A DNA stretch of 64,000 nucleotides from Citrobacter amalonaticus Y19 (lineage in GTDB: Bacteria; Pseudomonadota; Gammaproteobacteria; Enterobacterales; Enterobacteriaceae), in the NCBI RefSeq assembly GCF_000981805.1, contig NZ_CP011132.1, forward strand, positions 124,001 through 188,000. The letters run 5' to 3'. The position numbers were made by a program, and so were the translations under genes. Within the stretch, counting starts at the first letter, position 1, and each line of letters starts with the position of its first letter. The notes under the pieces were generated by a model. The model made no database searches. It had not been told where the DNA came from and saw nothing but the letters and a program-made list of their open reading frames with translations. Of the stretch, positions 1 through 8,789 are shown piece by piece.

Positions 1-653
1 TACCGACGGTCGTGGCGTGGATTCTGATCGGGCTACTGTGTATCGGCGCGGGTAAAGTGCGGATGCACTATCATGCCTATCTTAACGCGGCGGCGCGCGA
101 TGATGCGCATGCCCGAACGGCGATGGCCAGCGAACTGACGATGATTCATGGCGTCCCACCGGATTGCAATGAGCGTGAGTTTTTGCGTGAACTGCAAAAC
201 GCGCTGCTGTGGATCAACTTCCGTTTCTATATCGCACCGTTGTTCTGGCTGATCGTCGGCGGTCCGTGGGGGCCGGTACTGCTGGTGGGCTACGCCTTCC
301 TGCGTTCGTGGCAGTCCTGGCTGGCGCGTTATCAGACGCCGCATGAGCGTTTACAGTCCGGTATCGATGCCATTCTTCATGTTCTGGACTGGATCCCGGT
401 ACGTCTGGCGGGCGTGGTGTATGCCCTGATCGGCCATGGCGAAAAAGCGTTGCCCGCGTGGTTTGCTTCGCTGGCGGATTTGCACACCTCGCAGTATCAG
501 GTATTAACGCGCCTGGCGCAGTTCTCACTGGCGCGTGAGCCGCATACCGATAAGGTTGAAACGCCGAAAGCGGCGGTTTCTATGGCGAAGAAAACGTCGT
601 TTGCCTTAGTGGTGGTGATTGCCGTGCTGACCATTTACGGCACGTTGATTTAA
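1..653 (+). CDS. ampE: AmpE inner-membrane protein, 5'-truncated by the window edge
   Basis: The reading frame is open from base 3 to the TAA at 651-653 and gives the last ~216 residues of a protein that is 284 aa in E. coli, so about 68 residues lie upstream of the window. Hydrophobic segments such as FYIAPLFWLIVGG and the C-terminal tail helix ending LTIYGTLI fit the multi-spanning AmpE (CobD/AmpE-like) family. AmpE is co-transcribed with the amidase gene ampD and has been linked to beta-lactamase induction signalling; its exact activity is not settled. Downstream it converges with a GH43 gene across a hairpin. Identification rests on close residue-level similarity to E. coli AmpE and on its place before aroP. 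Confidence 0.95.
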   Translation, partial: PTVVAWILIGLLCIGAGKVRMHYHAYLNAAARDDAHARTAMASELTMIHGVPPDCNEREFLRELQNALLWINFRFYIAPLFWLIVGGPWGPVLLVGYAFLRSWQSWLARYQTPHERLQSGIDAILHVLDWIPVRLAGVVYALIGHGEKALPAWFASLADLHTSQYQVLTRLAQFSLAREPHTDKVETPKAAVSMAKKTSFALVVVIAVLTIYGTLI

Positions 654-667
654 CGTATCGGCAGGAC

Positions 668-693
668 GCCCGGTAAACAACAGGCTACCGGGC
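668..693. terminator. Hairpin between convergent ampE and GH43 genes
   Basis: GCCCGGTA (668-675) pairs with TACCGGGC (686-693), an 8-bp stem in the gap between two convergent genes. A clear T-run is missing on either side, so it is a probable rather than certain terminator. Confidence 0.6.
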
Positions 694-699
694 AATCTC

Positions 700-1650
700 T
701 TAAAGCGTATCCGCGGGCGGGATGCCGAAGTCTGGCATCCCGTTTTCATCCCAACGAATCAGTTTAAGACGGGTATGGCGATTAGGATCGTAGAGCGGAT
801 CGCCTTCAATTTCAGTATAGTTGCGTGCGTGATACACCAGCACGTCATCGCCCTCCGGTGTTTGGGTAAAGCTGTTGTGCCCGGGCCCATACTGACGATT
901 TTCCCTGCTGGTAGTAAACACTGGCTGTGGGGATTTGTGCCAGTTTGCCGGATTCAGCGGATCGGCGTGGATATCTATCCATAACAATCCCATGCAGTAG
1001 TTTTCGTCCGTGGCGCTTGCGGAGTAGCTGATGAACAGCCTGTCACCGTGAGTTAACACAGCTGGCCCCTCATTGACCCAAAAACCCCGACACTCCCAGT
1101 CGTACTCCGGTTTGCTGAGCATCACCGGCTGGCCTTTAATCGTCCAGGGATTGTCCAGTTCCGCCAGATAAATGTTGGAGTTACCGGTGATATCGGGCGA
1201 TTTTTGCGCCCACAGATACCATTGCTTTCCCTGATGGCGGAACGTTGTGGCATCGAGCGCAAAGGTATCAAACGGTGTTTTCACCTGACCTTTTTCGACC
1301 CAGTGTCCGGTGAGTGGATCGGTATTCGTGCACTCCAGCGCGTACATCCGGTGCTGAAACATACCCAGTTTATCGAGCGCCTGAGTAGGGGCGGCGGCAA
1401 AGTAGATTATCCACCTGCCGTCGAGGTGATGAATTTCCGGTGCCCAGATCAGTTCGCTCATCGGACCCTGTTCGGGTTTGCGCCAGACAACAACGGGCGT
1501 TGCCGTGCGCAATCCTTCCAGTGAATCCGCCCGGCGGATTTCCAGCCGGTCATATTCCGGCACTGAGGCAATAAAATAGTAGTCACTGCCGTCGCGCAGG
1601 ATAAACGGATCGGCGCGTTGTTCAATAAACGGGTTGGGCCAGTTTTGCAT
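700..1650 (-). CDS. Glycoside hydrolase family 43 (arabinofuranosidase/xylosidase-like)
   Basis: A 316-aa protein with the five-bladed propeller pattern of GH43. The three expected acidic residues are visible: the base Asp14 in RADPFILRDG, Asp133 in FALDATTF, and the acid Glu194 in WVNEGPAVL. There is no signal peptide, so it should act in the cytoplasm on imported oligosaccharides, releasing arabinose or xylose. Its ATG shares one base with the TGA of the upstream GPH transporter (TGATG), so the two genes form a tight operon: uptake, then hydrolysis. The substrate (alpha-arabinosyl or beta-xylosyl) cannot be told from sequence alone. Salmonella carries a similar pair at this site. Confidence 0.88.
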   Translation of the reverse strand: MQNWPNPFIEQRADPFILRDGSDYYFIASVPEYDRLEIRRADSLEGLRTATPVVVWRKPEQGPMSELIWAPEIHHLDGRWIIYFAAAPTQALDKLGMFQHRMYALECTNTDPLTGHWVEKGQVKTPFDTFALDATTFRHQGKQWYLWAQKSPDITGNSNIYLAELDNPWTIKGQPVMLSKPEYDWECRGFWVNEGPAVLTHGDRLFISYSASATDENYCMGLLWIDIHADPLNPANWHKSPQPVFTTSRENRQYGPGHNSFTQTPEGDDVLVYHARNYTEIEGDPLYDPNRHTRLKLIRWDENGMPDFGIPPADTL

Positions 1651-3056
1651 CAGGCTTTCCTTACGGTTTCAGTGGCTTTCAGATCCTGATAATCATTGAG
1701 TTCGCGGTAGTTGGTGCGGCGTTTTTCCAGATCGTCCTGAATCTGTTTCATCAGTTCGCGGTCAACTTTCAGCAGACGCACCACGCCGGCGGTAATCAGG
1801 TAGCCGACACCCGGAATCACGGTAAAGAGCAACACGATGCCGTTGATGGCGGAATCGCTTTGTGCTTTTGCCCCTGCATCGTAGCCGTACCACGAGAGCA
1901 GGAAACCGACCATCGCGCCGGCAATCGCCAGACCGAGCTTCAGGAAGAACAGGTTGCCCGAGAAGCTGATACCGGTAATACGCTTGCCCGTTTTCCATTC
2001 GCCGTAGTCGTCAACATCCGCCATCAGCGACCAGTGCAGCGGCGACGGGATCTGATGCAGAATATTGAGCAGGAAGTAGAGCGCCACAATCATCATCGTG
2101 GCTTTGGGATCGAAGAAGTAAAACGCGCTTGAGAAAAGGGCCAGCGCGATGTTGGTCCAGAAGAACACCTTCAGCTTACACCAGCGGTCAGTCAGCACTT
2201 TCGCCAGCACGCTGCCGATCATCATGCCAACAACGCCGAGGCTGATAAAAAGCGTGGCGAAGTGGGTGCTTTGCCCCATAACCCAGGTGACGTAGTACAT
2301 GGTTGCCGCCATACGGATGAAGCCTGGACAGACGTTGCACAGCGTCAGCAGCAGAATGCGTACCCACTGATCGTTTTTCCACACGTCTTTGAAGTCATTC
2401 CTCATGTCGTCGTGGGTGGGAACGGCAGGGCGCACACGCTCGCGAACGGTGGCAAAACAAAACAGGAACATGCACATGCCGATAATGGCCAGCACGGTCA
2501 TCGCCAGTTGATAGCCCTTCGCTTTGTTATCACCGCCAAACCAGTCAACCATGGGCAGCAGGGTGAGCGACAGCAGCAATGTTGCGATGCCGACCAACAC
2601 AAAGCGGTAAGACTGACAGGCCACGCGCTCTTTCGGGTCGTTGGTGATCACGCCGCCCAGCGAGCAGTAAGGAATATTGATTGCCGTGTAGGTAATCGAT
2701 AACAGGAAGTAAGTGACAAACGCATAGATAACCTTGCTGTTATAAGTCCACTCCGGGGTGGTGAACATCAGAATGCTGAACAGCGCGTAGGGGAAGGCAA
2801 TCCACAATAGCCACGGACGAAAACGGCCATATTTACTTTGCGTCCGATCGGCAATGGCGCCCATGATGGGGTCGGTAACGGCATCAATAACGCGTACTGA
2901 CAGTAATAATACGCCTACTAGCGCCGGGGCGAGACCAAAAATATCTGTGTAAAAATAGTTCACAAACAGCATGATAGCGCCAAAGATGATGTTGCATCCG
3001 GCATCGCCCATGCCATACCCAATCTTTTCTCTTACCGACAGTTTACCTGTATCCAT
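1650..3056 (-). CDS. GPH-family (glycoside-pentoside-hexuronide) sugar:cation symporter
   Basis: A 468-aa protein with about 12 hydrophobic segments. The family signature DAVTDPIMGAIADRTQ at about residues 58-73, followed by YGRFRPWLLW, is that of the MelB/XynB/YicJ group of Na+ or H+ coupled glycoside symporters. The start at 3056 is preceded by GGAGAG at a suitable distance. The gene is first in an operon with the GH43 hydrolase and overlaps it by one base, so it most likely imports the arabino- or xylo-oligosaccharides that enzyme cleaves. No regulator gene lies next to the pair. The substrate is inferred from context. Confidence 0.88.
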   Translation of the reverse strand: MDTGKLSVREKIGYGMGDAGCNIIFGAIMLFVNYFYTDIFGLAPALVGVLLLSVRVIDAVTDPIMGAIADRTQSKYGRFRPWLLWIAFPYALFSILMFTTPEWTYNSKVIYAFVTYFLLSITYTAINIPYCSLGGVITNDPKERVACQSYRFVLVGIATLLLSLTLLPMVDWFGGDNKAKGYQLAMTVLAIIGMCMFLFCFATVRERVRPAVPTHDDMRNDFKDVWKNDQWVRILLLTLCNVCPGFIRMAATMYYVTWVMGQSTHFATLFISLGVVGMMIGSVLAKVLTDRWCKLKVFFWTNIALALFSSAFYFFDPKATMMIVALYFLLNILHQIPSPLHWSLMADVDDYGEWKTGKRITGISFSGNLFFLKLGLAIAGAMVGFLLSWYGYDAGAKAQSDSAINGIVLLFTVIPGVGYLITAGVVRLLKVDRELMKQIQDDLEKRRTNYRELNDYQDLKATETVRKA

Positions 3057-3181
3057 TGCGATGTCTCTCCATCAAGGTGATGGAAATAATTATTCGTCTG
3101 CTATTGATTATTTGCGTTGCAGGATAGCGCCGCGAACATGGACGAAATGGCTACAGGGGGAAAAGTGTGAGGCAGGTAACA

Positions 3182-3206
3182 ACCCTCACCCTGGACGGGT
3201 GAGGGT
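3182..3206 (-). terminator. Hairpin downstream of aroP
   Basis: ACCCTCACC (3182-3190) pairs with GGTGAGGGT (3198-3206), a 9-bp perfect stem starting 9 bp after the aroP stop. It lacks a strong T-run. Confidence 0.6.
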
Positions 3207-3214
3207 CAGAGGGA

Positions 3215-4588
3215 TTAATGCGCTTTCGCCGTCTTTGCGGTTTTCTGTTTGCACAGGTAACCGATACCTAAAACAACCAGCCATACCGGGATCAGGTAGA
3301 CCGAAATCGCCATACCCGGCGTTATCAGCATAATCACCAGTACGGCCGCCATGAAGAGCAGGCAGACCCAGTTACCCAACGGGTAGAACAGCGCCGGGAA
3401 GCGAGTCTTCACACCTTGTTGCTGTTTGGCGCGGCGGAACTTGATGTGCGCAAGACTGATCATCGCCCAGTTTATCACCAGTGCGGAGACCACCAGCGCC
3501 ATCAGCAGACCGAAGGCGGATTCCGGCGCCATGTAGTTGATCAACACGCACAGTGCCGTCACCAGCGCCGAGACGATGATGGTATTCACCGGTACGCCGC
3601 GTTTGTCGATAGTGAGCAGGATTTTTGGGGCGTTACCCTGTTGCGCCAGACCAAACAGCATGCGGCTGTTACAGTAAACGCAGCTGTTGTACACCGACAG
3701 CGCCGCCGTCAGTACCACAACGTTCAGCGCGTTTGCCACAAAGGTATCGCCCAGTTCGTGGAAGATCAGGACAAACGGGCTGACGTCAGCGGTAACACGC
3801 GTCCATGGCATCAGAGAGAGCAGGACGGCCAGCGAACCCACATAGAAGATCAGAATACGGTAGATAACCTGGTTAGTGGCTTTGGGGATGCTTTGCTCCG
3901 GGTTATCCGCTTCGGCGGCGGTGATCCCGACTAATTCAAGGCCACCAAACGAGAACATGATGATGGCCATCATCATCACCAGACCGGTGAAGCCATGTGG
4001 CAGGAAGCCACCTTGAGTCCACAAGTTGCTGACGCTGGCCTGCGGGCCACCGTTGCCGCTAAACAGCAGCCAGCCGCCGAACAGGATCATCGCTACCACG
4101 GCGATAACTTTGATGATGGCAAACCAGAACTCCATCTCACCAAACACTTTTACGTTGGTCAGGTTGATGGCGTTGATAGCGATAAAGAAGACGGCTGCCG
4201 AAACCCAGGTGGGGATCTCCGGCCACCAGAACTGAATGTACTTACCGACGGCGGTCAGTTCCGCCATCGCGACCAGCACGTACAGCACCCAATAGTTCCA
4301 GCCCGACGCAAAGCCTGCAAAACTCCCCCAGTACTTATAGGCAAAGTGACTGAACGAACCGGCAACCGGCTCTTCAACCACCATCTCACCCAACTGACGC
4401 ATAATAAGGAAGGCAATAAAACCCGCTATCGCATAACCCAGAATAATACCGGGGCCTGCGGACTGGATAACGGAGGCGCTTCCCAGGAACAGGCCTGTTC
4501 CTATCGCGCCGCCCAGCGCGATAAGCTGGATATGGCGGTTCTTAAGGCCGCGCTTTAGCTGCTCGCCGTGCTGCTGACTGTCCATCAT
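3215..4588 (-). CDS. aroP: Aromatic amino acid permease AroP
   Basis: A 457-aa inner-membrane H+ symporter of the amino acid-polyamine-organocation family that imports phenylalanine, tyrosine and tryptophan. It is nearly identical to E. coli AroP over its length: an N-terminal cytoplasmic stretch, then 12 membrane segments beginning QLIALGGAIGTGLFLGSA (the family's substrate-binding GxGxG-like motif). Two in-frame ATGs (4588 and 4585) are adjacent; either could be used, with GAGG a few bases upstream. It is divergent from pdhR, as in E. coli. Two TyrR-box-like sequences lie upstream. Confidence 0.97.
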   Translation of the reverse strand: MMDSQQHGEQLKRGLKNRHIQLIALGGAIGTGLFLGSASVIQSAGPGIILGYAIAGFIAFLIMRQLGEMVVEEPVAGSFSHFAYKYWGSFAGFASGWNYWVLYVLVAMAELTAVGKYIQFWWPEIPTWVSAAVFFIAINAINLTNVKVFGEMEFWFAIIKVIAVVAMILFGGWLLFSGNGGPQASVSNLWTQGGFLPHGFTGLVMMMAIIMFSFGGLELVGITAAEADNPEQSIPKATNQVIYRILIFYVGSLAVLLSLMPWTRVTADVSPFVLIFHELGDTFVANALNVVVLTAALSVYNSCVYCNSRMLFGLAQQGNAPKILLTIDKRGVPVNTIIVSALVTALCVLINYMAPESAFGLLMALVVSALVINWAMISLAHIKFRRAKQQQGVKTRFPALFYPLGNWVCLLFMAAVLVIMLITPGMAISVYLIPVWLVVLGIGYLCKQKTAKTAKAH

Positions 4589-4688
4589 GAAACCTCGTGT
4601 GTGGTTTTACTCTTCAGATTTCAGGTTGCCGCCAAAGACGACCCGAACTATTTGAGTAATTATTATTTGTACTACGCAGTGATGCGTG

Positions 4689-4729
4689 TGTAAGTTTGCA
4701 ATTCCGTCTGTTGTATTATTATGTTTACA
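4689..4729 (-). promoter_or_regulatory. Tandem TyrR boxes upstream of aroP
   Basis: The box at 4712-4729 reads TGTATT-ATTATG-TTTACA, close to the TyrR consensus TGTAAA-N6-TTTACA. A weaker box at 4689-4706 keeps only the TGTAAG half. The 5-bp gap between them is the strong/weak pair arrangement known at E. coli aroP, where TyrR represses. Confidence 0.65.
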
Positions 4730-5135
4730 GTAATGATTTTTAAAATGTCGCCGAAACTCTTTTGTCCGGAACAGAATAATGGTATGCGGCAGGGAATGCA
4801 CCTGCTTTGTGAATGGATGATGACGAGTTGAATAAAAAGAGAGCAGTTGTGTGTTCCTCCTCTTACCTCCTGATAACACTTCCGCCAAATAATAAATGAC
4901 TATTTATGATGTATGCATGCATAAAAATGCATCTGAATCGGTTCAACCAGGATTTTTCTTCGTTTCAATAAGGTTAAAACTACCTCTCGGGTGGTAAATT
5001 TAACATTTGTGCATAGTTACATGTTTGAAACGTTATTTCTGTGATGTTGTTAAAATGTGCCTGGTTTACTGATTTCAATCAAAACCTGTATGGACATAAG
5101 GTGAATACTTTGTTACTTTAGCGTCACAGATATGA

Positions 5136-5152
5136 AATTGGTAAGACCAATT
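5136..5152 (+). promoter_or_regulatory. PdhR operator
   Basis: AATTGGTAAGACCAATT is a perfect 7-bp inverted repeat around a 3-bp centre and equals the E. coli PdhR box in the pdh promoter. It lies 33 bp before the pdhR start, so PdhR should repress its own operon until pyruvate is bound. Confidence 0.95.
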
Positions 5153-5184
5153 GACTTCGGGCAAATGGCTTAAGACAGGACATC

Positions 5185-5949
5185 ATGGCCTACAGCAAAA
5201 TCCGCCAACCAAAATTATCCGATGTGATTGAGCAACAGCTGGAGTTTTTGATCCTCGAGGGCACACTGCGCCCGGGCGAAAAGCTCCCACCGGAACGCGA
5301 ACTGGCGAAACAGTTCGACGTCTCCCGTCCCTCCTTGCGTGAGGCGATTCAACGTCTCGAAGCGAAGGGATTGCTGCTTCGTCGCCAGGGCGGCGGCACT
5401 TTTGTTCAGAGCAGCCTGTGGCAGAGCTTTAGCGATCCACTGGTAGAACTGCTCTCCGACCATCCTGAATCCCAGTTTGACCTGCTTGAGACGCGCCATG
5501 CGCTGGAAGGCATTGCTGCATACTACGCAGCGCTGCGCAGCACGGATGAAGACAAAACACGCATTCGCGAACTGCACCATGCCATTGAACTGGCGCAAGA
5601 GTCCGGTGACCGCGATGCCGAGTCCGATGCCGTCCTCCAGTATCAAATTGCTGTCACCGAAGCGGCACACAATGTGGTTTTACTTCATCTGCTACGGTGT
5701 ATGGAACCCATGCTGGCCCAGAACGTTCGTCAGAACTTCGAATTGCTCTATTCGCGTCGCGAGATGCTTCCGTTGGTGAGTAGTCACCGCACCCGTATTT
5801 TCGAAGCGATTATTGCCGGTAAGCCAGAAGAGGCGCGTGAAGCATCACATCGCCATCTGGCGTTTATCGAAGAAATTCTGCTCGACCGAAGCCGTGAGGA
5901 GAGCCGTCGTGAACGCGCCTTACGTCGTCTGGAACAGCGAAAGAATTAG
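5185..5949 (+). CDS. pdhR: Pyruvate-responsive GntR/FadR-type repressor PdhR
   Basis: A 254-aa repressor of the pyruvate dehydrogenase operon, the same length as in E. coli. Residues ~8-75 form the GntR winged helix (PPERELAKQFDVSRPSLREAIQ, of which DVSRPSLREA is the recognition helix). Residues ~95-235 form the all-helical FadR-type ligand domain that binds pyruvate. It is the first gene of pdhR-aceE-aceF and its own operator lies just upstream, so the circuit is autoregulated. Pyruvate releases it from DNA. Nothing is unusual. Confidence 0.97.
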   Translation: MAYSKIRQPKLSDVIEQQLEFLILEGTLRPGEKLPPERELAKQFDVSRPSLREAIQRLEAKGLLLRRQGGGTFVQSSLWQSFSDPLVELLSDHPESQFDLLETRHALEGIAAYYAALRSTDEDKTRIRELHHAIELAQESGDRDAESDAVLQYQIAVTEAAHNVVLLHLLRCMEPMLAQNVRQNFELLYSRREMLPLVSSHRTRIFEAIIAGKPEEAREASHRHLAFIEEILLDRSREESRRERALRRLEQRKN

Positions 5950-6111
5950 TGATTTTTCTGGTGGCTCGTTAGCCAGAAGATGTTGTAAATCAAGCGCTAA
6001 TCTAAAGCGCGGCAACTAAACGCAGAACCTGTCTTATTGCGTTCTCCGGCGAGAACTCAATGGGACAGGTTCCAGATAACTCAACGTATTAGATAGATAA
6101 GGAATACCCCC

Positions 6112-8775
6112 ATGTCAGAACGTTTCCCAAATGACGTGGATCCGATCGAAACTCGCGACTGGCTACAGGCGATCGAATCGGTCATCCGTGAAGAAGGTGT
6201 TGAGCGCGCTCAGTATCTGATCGACCAGCTTCTTTCTGAAGCCCGCAAAGGCGGCGTGAAAGTAGCGGCAGGTACTGGGGCAAGCAATTACATCAACACT
6301 ATTGCCGTTGAAGATGAGCCGGAATACCCGGGCAATCTGGAGCTGGAGCGTCGTATTCGTTCTGCTATCCGTTGGAACGCCATCATGACCGTGCTGCGTG
6401 CGTCTAAAAAAGACCTCGAGCTGGGCGGCCACATGGCATCCTTCCAGTCTTCTGCGACGGTGTATGACGTTTGCTTCAACCATTTCTTCCGCGCCCGCAA
6501 TGAGCAGGATGGCGGCGACCTGGTTTACTTCCAGGGTCACATCTCTCCGGGCATTTACGCCCGTGCTTTCCTGGAAGGCCGTCTGACTGAAGAGCAGATG
6601 GACAATTTCCGTCAGGAAGTTCATGGCAATGGCCTGTCTTCCTACCCGCACCCGAAACTGATGCCTGAATTCTGGCAGTTCCCGACCGTTTCTATGGGGC
6701 TGGGCCCAATTGGCGCTATCTATCAGGCTAAATTCCTGAAATATCTGGAACACCGTGGCCTGAAAGACACCTCCAAACAGACCGTTTACGCTTTCCTGGG
6801 CGACGGTGAAATGGACGAGCCGGAATCCAAAGGGGCGATCACCATCGCGACCCGTGAAAAACTGGACAACCTGGTCTTCGTCATCAACTGTAACCTGCAG
6901 CGTCTGGACGGCCCGGTCACCGGTAACGGCAAAATCGTTAACGAACTGGAAGGCATCTTCGAGGGCGCTGGCTGGAACGTAATTAAAGTGATGTGGGGCG
7001 GTCGTTGGGATGAGCTGCTGCGTAAAGATACCAGCGGTAAACTGATCCAACTGATGAACGAAACCGTTGACGGCGACTACCAGACCTTCAAATCCAAAGA
7101 TGGCGCGTACGTTCGTGAGCACTTCTTCGGTAAATACCCGGAAACCGCAGCACTGGTTGCAGACTGGACTGATGAGCAGATCTGGGCGCTGAACCGTGGC
7201 GGTCACGATCCGAAGAAAGTTTACGCGGCACTGAAAAAAGCGCAGGAAACCAAAGGCAAAGCAACAGTCATCCTGGCCCATACCATTAAAGGTTACGGCA
7301 TGGGTGACACCGCCGAAGGTAAAAACATCGCGCACCAGGTGAAGAAAATGAACATGGACGGCGTGCGTCATATCCGCGACCGTTTCAATGTTCCTGTTAC
7401 TGACGAGCAGGTTGAAAAACTGTCCTACATTACCTTCCCGGAAGGTTCTGAAGAACACAAGTATCTGCACGAACGTCGCCAGGCGCTGCACGGCTACCTG
7501 CCGAGCCGCCAGCCGAACTTCACTGAGAAGCTGGAACTGCCGACCCTGGAAGACTTCGGCGCGCTGCTGGAAGAGCAGAACAAAGAAATCTCTACCACTA
7601 TCGCTTTCGTTCGTGCCCTGAACGTGATGCTGAAGAACAAATCGATCAAAGATCGTCTGGTTCCGATCATCGCCGACGAAGCGCGTACTTTCGGTATGGA
7701 AGGTCTGTTCCGTCAGATTGGTATTTACAGCCCGAACGGCCAGCAGTACACCCCGCAGGACCGTGAGCAGGTTGCGTACTACAAAGAAGACGAGAAAGGT
7801 CAGATTTTGCAGGAAGGGATCAACGAGCTGGGCGCAGGGTCTTCCTGGCTGGCTGCGGCGACCTCTTACAGCACCAATAACCTGCCGATGATTCCGTTCT
7901 ACATCTACTACTCCATGTTCGGGTTCCAGCGTATCGGCGACCTGTGCTGGGCAGCAGGTGACCAGCAGGCGCGTGGCTTCCTGATTGGCGGGACGTCCGG
8001 TCGTACAACGCTGAACGGCGAAGGTTTGCAGCACGAAGATGGTCACAGCCATATTCAGTCTCTGACTATCCCGAACTGTATCTCTTACGATCCGTCTTAC
8101 GCGTACGAAGTTGCGGTCATCATGCACGATGGTCTGGAGCGTATGTACGGTGAGAAACAAGAGAACGTTTACTACTACATCACCACGCTGAACGAAAACT
8201 ACCACATGCCAGCCATGCCGGAAGGTGCTGAGGAAGGTATCCGTAAAGGTATCTACAAACTCGAAACCCTGGAAGGTAGCAAAGGTAAAGTTCAGCTGTT
8301 GGGCTCCGGTTCTATCCTGCGTCACGTTCGTGAAGCGGCACAGATCCTGGCGAAAGACTACGGCGTGGGCTCTGATGTGTACAGCGTCACTTCCTTTACT
8401 GAACTGGCCCGTGATGGTCAGGACTGTGAGCGCTGGAACATGCTGCACCCGCTGGAAACGCCACGCGTTCCGTACATCGCTCAGGTGATGAACGACGCGC
8501 CGGCTGTAGCCTCAACTGACTATATGAAACTGTTTGCCGAACAGGTTCGTACTTATGTACCGGCTGATGATTATCGTGTACTGGGTACCGACGGTTTCGG
8601 TCGCTCTGACAGCCGTGAAAACCTGCGTCACCACTTCGAAGTGGATGCTTCCTACGTGGTTGTAGCGGCACTGGGCGAACTGGCTAAACGTGGCGAAATC
8701 GATAAGAAAGTGGTTGCGGATGCAATTACCAAATTCAACATCGATGCAGAAAAAGTTAACCCGCGTCTGGCGTAA
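6112..8775 (+). CDS. aceE: Pyruvate dehydrogenase E1 component
   Basis: An 887-aa homodimeric thiamine-diphosphate enzyme, the same length as in E. coli. It decarboxylates pyruvate and passes the acetyl group to the lipoyl arms of AceF. The ThDP/Mg motif is visible as GDGEMDEP ... NCN (bases ~6800-6895, residues ~230-262). The start ATG follows AAGGAAT at good spacing. aceF begins 14 bp after the stop, so both are translated from one message. The 162-bp gap from pdhR can hold the internal aceE promoter known in E. coli. Confidence 0.98.
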   Translation: MSERFPNDVDPIETRDWLQAIESVIREEGVERAQYLIDQLLSEARKGGVKVAAGTGASNYINTIAVEDEPEYPGNLELERRIRSAIRWNAIMTVLRASKKDLELGGHMASFQSSATVYDVCFNHFFRARNEQDGGDLVYFQGHISPGIYARAFLEGRLTEEQMDNFRQEVHGNGLSSYPHPKLMPEFWQFPTVSMGLGPIGAIYQAKFLKYLEHRGLKDTSKQTVYAFLGDGEMDEPESKGAITIATREKLDNLVFVINCNLQRLDGPVTGNGKIVNELEGIFEGAGWNVIKVMWGGRWDELLRKDTSGKLIQLMNETVDGDYQTFKSKDGAYVREHFFGKYPETAALVADWTDEQIWALNRGGHDPKKVYAALKKAQETKGKATVILAHTIKGYGMGDTAEGKNIAHQVKKMNMDGVRHIRDRFNVPVTDEQVEKLSYITFPEGSEEHKYLHERRQALHGYLPSRQPNFTEKLELPTLEDFGALLEEQNKEISTTIAFVRALNVMLKNKSIKDRLVPIIADEARTFGMEGLFRQIGIYSPNGQQYTPQDREQVAYYKEDEKGQILQEGINELGAGSSWLAAATSYSTNNLPMIPFYIYYSMFGFQRIGDLCWAAGDQQARGFLIGGTSGRTTLNGEGLQHEDGHSHIQSLTIPNCISYDPSYAYEVAVIMHDGLERMYGEKQENVYYYITTLNENYHMPAMPEGAEEGIRKGIYKLETLEGSKGKVQLLGSGSILRHVREAAQILAKDYGVGSDVYSVTSFTELARDGQDCERWNMLHPLETPRVPYIAQVMNDAPAVASTDYMKLFAEQVRTYVPADDYRVLGTDGFGRSDSRENLRHHFEVDASYVVVAALGELAKRGEIDKKVVADAITKFNIDAEKVNPRLA

Positions 8776-8789
8776 GAGGTAAAAGAATA

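Larger units (their letters stand above)
4589..5184. other. 596-bp divergent aroP/pdhR control region
   Basis: No gene is supported here. A 93-codon minus-strand ORF (4607-4888) has no recognisable protein character and lies over the aroP control sites. The region is AT-rich and holds the TyrR-like boxes on the aroP side and the PdhR operator on the pdhR side. Confidence 0.7.

Noticed and set aside
4607..4888. 93-codon minus-strand frame upstream of aroP
   Set aside because: It overlies the TyrR-like boxes, has no recognisable protein features and no counterpart known to me.
6163..8448. 761-codon minus-strand open frame
   Set aside because: Antisense of aceE. Composition (many Phe, Val, Arg, Gln) is that of a reverse-strand shadow of a codon-biased gene.
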